From assembly GCF_025836975.1 (NCBI RefSeq), contig NZ_CP107548.1:930001-994000 (forward strand): 64,000 nucleotides of DNA, read 5' to 3'. The notes beneath the pieces are model-generated. The model ran no database searches, was not told the DNA's origin, and worked only from the letters and a program-made list of their open reading frames with translations. The position numbers were made by a program, and so were the translations under genes. Position 1 is the stretch's first letter; every line of letters begins with the position of its first letter. Positions 63,579 to 64,000 of the stretch are shown in pieces. This stretch comes from Pollutimonas sp. M17. Lineage in GTDB: Bacteria > Pseudomonadota > Gammaproteobacteria > Burkholderiales > Burkholderiaceae_B.

Positions 63579-64000
63579 ATGAAGAGCCTATATCGCATCG
63601 CGGTGGGAGCCGCAATCCTGGCCGCTGCCGGCACGGCGGCGGCCCAGACCACCCTGAGGGCATCCCATCAGTTTCCAGGCGGGCAGGGAGATCCCCGGGA
63701 CGAGATGGTGCAGATCATCGCTCGCGAGGTCGAGGCCGCCAACGTGGGGCTGAAGATCCAGGTGTTTCCGTCCTCGTCCTTGTACAAGGCCACAGAGCAG
63801 TGGGGCGCGATTACGCGCGGCCAATTGGATATGTCGGCGTTTCCCCTGGACTACGCCTCGGGCCGCGTCCCGCAGTTTTCAGCCACGCTCATGCCCGGGC
63901 TGGTGCGCAACTACGACCATGCGCAGCGTTTGAACAAGTCCGATTTCATGAAGGACATCAAGGCGCTGGTAGAGAAAAGCGGTGCGGTGGTAATTGCCGA
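63579..64000 (+). CDS. TRAP transporter DctP-type binding protein (cut by window end)
   Basis: At least 140 residues, open at the window end. Signal peptide RIAVGAAILAAAGTAAAQ (about 6-23), then TTLRASHQFPGGQGDP, VFPSSSLYKATEQWGAITRGQLDM and the MPGLVRNYDHAQRL region, typical of DctP. CAGGAG lies 8 bases before the ATG. It follows matB by 84 bases and probably binds malonate for a TRAP permease encoded beyond the window. Confidence 0.9.
   Translation, partial: MKSLYRIAVGAAILAAAGTAAAQTTLRASHQFPGGQGDPRDEMVQIIAREVEAANVGLKIQVFPSSSLYKATEQWGAITRGQLDMSAFPLDYASGRVPQFSATLMPGLVRNYDHAQRLNKSDFMKDIKALVEKSGAVVIA

Overview
The window is a stretch of chromosome from a GC-rich betaproteobacterium, most likely Burkholderiales/Alcaligenaceae (the Bordetella, Achromobacter and Pusillimonas side). 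This is inferred from the Bug-type solute-binding protein, the many LysR regulators and branched-chain-amino-acid-type (HAAT) ABC transporters, OMPLA, and the olsB-ppx-ppk-pst gene order. Genes are dense and intergenic gaps are short. I see no insertion sequence, CRISPR array, prophage or replication origin. Two tRNA genes are present: tRNA-Pro(TGG) on the minus strand and tRNA-Arg(TCT) on the plus strand.

Layout. 0-8.5 kb: phosphate and polyphosphate block, with an ornithine-lipid acyltransferase, exopolyphosphatase divergent from polyphosphate kinase, and pstSCAB. Good PhoB-box candidates precede ppk and pstS. 8.6-10.1 kb: a leaderless subtilisin-like protease and a small stand-alone I9/propeptide-like protein. 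10.4-17.3 kb: HAAT operon 1, with a fused permease-ATPase, leading into acetyl-CoA synthetase. 17.5-21.7 kb: regulators and small genes (AraC, DoxX, a lone AMP-binding N-domain, a DUF1127-like protein, LysR, an alpha/beta hydrolase). 21.9-28.3 kb: a second acyl-CoA synthetase followed by HAAT operon 2 (all parts separate). 28.5-33.5 kb: a sulfur/thiol block with a cysteine-desulfhydrase-like PLP enzyme, LysR, a glutaredoxin-DinB fusion, a Bug-type binding protein and thioredoxin reductase. 33.6-37.9 kb: tRNA-Pro, TerC-CBS-CorC membrane protein, PfpI-like protein, LtaS-like sulfatase-fold protein. 38-47.4 kb: HAAT operon 3 (fused double permease) facing a fused indolepyruvate:ferredoxin oxidoreductase with its divergent LysR. 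47.4-50.7 kb: phospholipase A, tRNA-Arg, ABC-F ATPase. 50.8-54.2 kb: an accessory patch with a monooxygenase-like protein, a HigBA-type toxin-antitoxin pair, a TetR/SDR pair and a nucleotidyltransferase-fold protein. 54.3-58.9 kb: LysR/MFS pair, acyltransferase 3, cystathionine-lyase-family enzyme. 59-64 kb: a malonate operon (GntR, malonyl-CoA decarboxylase, enoyl-CoA hydratase-like, malonyl-CoA synthetase, TRAP binding protein), cut by the window end.

How the genes work together. Three separate HAAT importers sit beside CoA ligases or a 2-oxoacid:ferredoxin oxidoreductase, and a malonate uptake/activation/decarboxylation operon closes the window. This suggests a lifestyle built on scavenging organic and amino acids. 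The first 8.5 kb looks like one Pho-responsive block (Pi import, polyP metabolism, possibly phosphorus-free lipid). The candidates for undescribed biology are the glutaredoxin-DinB/Bug/TrxB operon, the protease with a separate propeptide-like partner, and the lone AMP-binding N-domain protein.
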